Positions 4,880 to 6,664 of a stretch of 6,664 nucleotides of DNA are shown here, piece after piece; the stretch's first letter is position 1, and each line of letters opens with the position of its first letter. The position numbers and the translations under genes are program-made. The stretch covers positions 1 to 6,664 of the forward strand of contig CAMOQI010000053.1 of assembly GCA_946622835.1 (NCBI GenBank), written 5' to 3'. The notes below the pieces were generated by a model. That model was not told where the DNA came from, did no database searches, and was given only the letters and a program-made list of their open reading frames with translations. Source of the stretch: an uncultured Candidatus Melainabacteria bacterium (GTDB lineage: Bacteria > Cyanobacteriota > Vampirovibrionia > Gastranaerophilales > Gastranaerophilaceae).

Positions 4880-6276
4880 AAAAGATTATAATTTCATTAT
4901 TGTTATCAAGTTTTATTATAGTGCATGGTACACCTGCGGTGTTTGCAGTTGTCGATGAGTCTGCGGCAAAAAAGGCTAAGAAAGTTTCAATTTCAAAACT
5001 TCATAAGCAAAGAGCTAAAAGTAATGAATTTAAGTATGAATATATAAATTACAAATGGTGGGATAATTTTAATGACAGTATATTAACCGGTTATATTGAT
5101 AAAGCGATTCAAAATAATTATGACTTAAAAAATGCGACAATTGCCGTGGATCAGTATTATCAGGCGGTAAAAATTCAGTTTGCCAGTGAATTGCCGATGG
5201 CAAATATCGGATTTGCGCCGGCTTTTGTCAAAAATCCCGGTACTACTGAAGCTAATTGGACATTTGCTGCTCCTGCATTTGCAAATTATGAATTAGATTT
5301 ATTTTTGAAGAATCACGATAAAACAAAAGCTTCCAAAAAGGATTATGAAGGTTCTTTGCAGGATGAGCGAGCTGCATATATTGCAATAGCATCAGCTGTT
5401 GGAACAACATATCTTAATATTATAAAGCTTGATAAAATGATTGAGCTGCAGGAAGAAATTGTTCAGGACAGGAAATTGATATATGAATTGATGCTGGCAA
5501 GAAATAAAGAAGGATTGACTTCGACATCTGATACCGTTAAGGCAAATAAAGCTTATATTGCCGGAGATACCGATTTGACAGAGTACAAAAAGCAGCGCTC
5601 AAAATTGTTGAATCAACTTTGTGTTTTGATAGGTGAAAATCCAAATAATGCAGAAGAAATTTCAAGAGCTGATTATGATGAATTAAGTTTTGCAGGAGTA
5701 ATTCCGCTTGAGATCTCATCTGATGTAATTTCGCAAAGACCTGATTATATTAAAGCCGAACAAATGGTTGAGAAAGCCGGAATTAATGTTCGAGTAGCGA
5801 AAAAAGAGTTTTTACCGACAATTAATATAACAGGACTTGCAATGTTCTTTGCCGGAAATTTTGGCAGTGTTTTTTCAACGAAAAATGCTCTTGCCGCTTT
5901 AGCTGCGGGTGCTAATTTGCCGATATTTACAGGTGGTAGAAAAATTGCTAATTTAAAATTGAAAAAAAGTGAATATGAGCGAGTTTTAAATGATTATTAC
6001 AAAACAAATCTAACGGCTATTCAAGAGATTAATGATGCTTTGGTAACTATAAAACTGGATGAGCAAAAGTTCGCGGATATTCAAAAACAAGCCGAATTAG
6101 AGCGCGAAGATTTTGGGTTCAGTACAAGTAAATATGAACAAGGTGTAATTTCAAAATTGGATCTTACTCAAGTGAAAGAAAATGTTTTATTTACCGATAA
6201 AGCCGTTGTAAATGATAGAATTAACTGTCTGGTTAATTATATAGGTTTGTATAAAGCCGTTGGCAGTAAATTATAA
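4876..6276 (+). CDS. TolC/NodT-family outer-membrane efflux channel
   Basis: This is an outer-membrane factor that forms a trimeric beta-barrel and periplasmic alpha-tunnel for drug export. The 466 residues begin with a signal peptide (MKKIIISLLLSSFIIVHG, probable cleavage after A24 in AVFA). There is no lipobox cysteine, unlike many NodT-type members, so it is probably not a lipoprotein. Two outer-membrane-efflux repeats follow. The first starts around WWDNFNDSILTGYIDKAIQN. The second contains the family motif SQRPDYIKAEQ near residue 288, then RVAKKEFLPTINITGL and NLPIFTGGRKIANLK. Initiation is at TTG with AAAGGG 8 bases upstream. It is transcribed divergently from marR-emrA-emrB across shared palindromes, so it is very likely the outer-membrane partner of that pump. 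Confidence 0.92.
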   Translation: MKKIIISLLLSSFIIVHGTPAVFAVVDESAAKKAKKVSISKLHKQRAKSNEFKYEYINYKWWDNFNDSILTGYIDKAIQNNYDLKNATIAVDQYYQAVKIQFASELPMANIGFAPAFVKNPGTTEANWTFAAPAFANYELDLFLKNHDKTKASKKDYEGSLQDERAAYIAIASAVGTTYLNIIKLDKMIELQEEIVQDRKLIYELMLARNKEGLTSTSDTVKANKAYIAGDTDLTEYKKQRSKLLNQLCVLIGENPNNAEEISRADYDELSFAGVIPLEISSDVISQRPDYIKAEQMVEKAGINVRVAKKEFLPTINITGLAMFFAGNFGSVFSTKNALAALAAGANLPIFTGGRKIANLKLKKSEYERVLNDYYKTNLTAIQEINDALVTIKLDEQKFADIQKQAELEREDFGFSTSKYEQGVISKLDLTQVKENVLFTDKAVVNDRINCLVNYIGLYKAVGSKL

Positions 6277-6313
6277 AAATTTAACTCAATACTTAATCAT
6301 ATTTTTACTTACT

Positions 6314-6345
6314 AAAACCCGGTATAACAATGCCGGATTTTCTTT
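6314..6345. terminator. Bidirectional rho-independent terminator between tolC-like gene and ilvE
   Basis: CCGGTAT (6319-6325) and ATGCCGG (6330-6336) form a 7-bp stem, including one G-T pair, around the loop AACA. AAAA lies before the stem and TTTTCTTT after it, so T-runs flank the stem on both strands. It sits between the convergent ends of the efflux channel gene (stop at 6276) and ilvE (stop at 6351) and can serve both. Confidence 0.8.
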
Positions 6346-6350
6346 ATTTA

Positions 6351-6664
6351 TTATACTTCAACAATCCAATTTTCAGGAGCGTTAATCCTGCCTGATTGTA
6401 TTCCTGTTAGGGTGTCATACAGTTTTTGAGAAATTTCACCCATTTTTTCCATGCCTGAAGGGAAGCAAATTTCTTTGCCGTGATCAACTATTTTACCTAC
6501 AGGAGAAATAACAGCAGCAGTTCCGCACAAACCGCATTCTGTGAATTGCGGAAGTTCTGTTAAATATACTTCTCTTTCTTCTGTTTCAAGCCCAAGATAT
6601 TCTCGTGCAACATACATTAAAGAGCGTCTTGTGATAGACGGTAATATACTGTCTGATTTTGGGG
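6351..6664 (-). CDS. ilvE: Branched-chain amino acid aminotransferase, C-terminal part (partial)
   Basis: This is a PLP-dependent class IV (fold type IV) aminotransferase, interconverting leucine, isoleucine and valine with their 2-oxo acids. The frame stays open to the window edge, giving 103 codons; the apparent ATG at 6617 is internal. Recognisable parts are SILPSITRRSLMYVAREYLG, the substrate/cofactor loop ECGLCGTAAVISPVGKI, and the C-terminal FPSGMEKMGEISQKLYDTLT followed by GIQSGRINAPENWIVEV. These read like the longer BCAT type related to eukaryotic BCAT and common in gut anaerobes. The PLP-binding lysine lies upstream, outside the window. It converges on the efflux channel gene and shares its terminator; I see no functional link to efflux. 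Confidence 0.93.
   Translation of the reverse strand, partial: PKSDSILPSITRRSLMYVAREYLGLETEEREVYLTELPQFTECGLCGTAAVISPVGKIVDHGKEICFPSGMEKMGEISQKLYDTLTGIQSGRINAPENWIVEV

Noticed and set aside
1713..6276. Efflux module as a recently inserted mobile element
   Set aside because: No transposase, integrase, terminal inverted repeats or target duplications are visible, and base composition by eye matches the flanks.
6351..6617. Stand-alone 88-residue gene starting at ATG 6617
   Set aside because: The same frame continues without a stop to the window edge and encodes conserved aminotransferase sequence, so the ATG is internal.

Overview
This window is a stretch of AT-rich bacterial chromosome from a diderm. 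The outer-membrane efflux channel and the periplasmic adaptor imply an outer membrane. Four blocks are visible. (1) Positions 1-1511, minus strand, hold the distal part of the spc ribosomal-protein operon in its usual order: rpsE (S5), rpmD (L30), rplO (L15) and the first 15 codons of secY, cut by the window edge. (2) Positions 1512-1712 are the only long gene-free stretch near 200 bases. They hold a good sigma70-type promoter for the ribosomal block, a structured leader of about 130 nt with a large bulged hairpin, and three alternating copies of a 7-bp repeat over the -35 box. (3) Positions 1713-6276 hold a complete multidrug-efflux module. A MarR-type regulator, an EmrA-type membrane fusion protein and an EmrB-type DHA2 transporter form a tight minus-strand operon, and a TolC/NodT-family outer-membrane channel is transcribed divergently. 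The divergent promoter region carries two abutting palindromes that are good candidates for the MarR operator. (4) Positions 6277-6664 hold a likely bidirectional terminator and the C-terminal 103 codons of a branched-chain aminotransferase (ilvE) that enters from the right edge.

The efflux genes should work as one machine. EmrB exports substrate across the inner membrane using the proton gradient. EmrA bridges the periplasm and the outer-membrane channel opens to the outside. The MarR protein probably represses both transcription units from the shared intergenic region until a ligand binds.

The S5 core reads closest, from memory, to cyanobacterial S5. With the low GC content and the outer membrane this would fit a non-photosynthetic cyanobacterial relative (Vampirovibrionia/Gastranaerophilales), but the assignment is tentative and rests on no database search.

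Most of the window is conventional. The parts worth a second look are regulatory: the structured rpsE leader at a break in the spc operon, the double palindrome in the marR/tolC promoter, a REP-like palindrome between rpsE and rpmD, and an acidic N-terminal extension on S5. I see no mobile element, CRISPR array, tRNA or rRNA.
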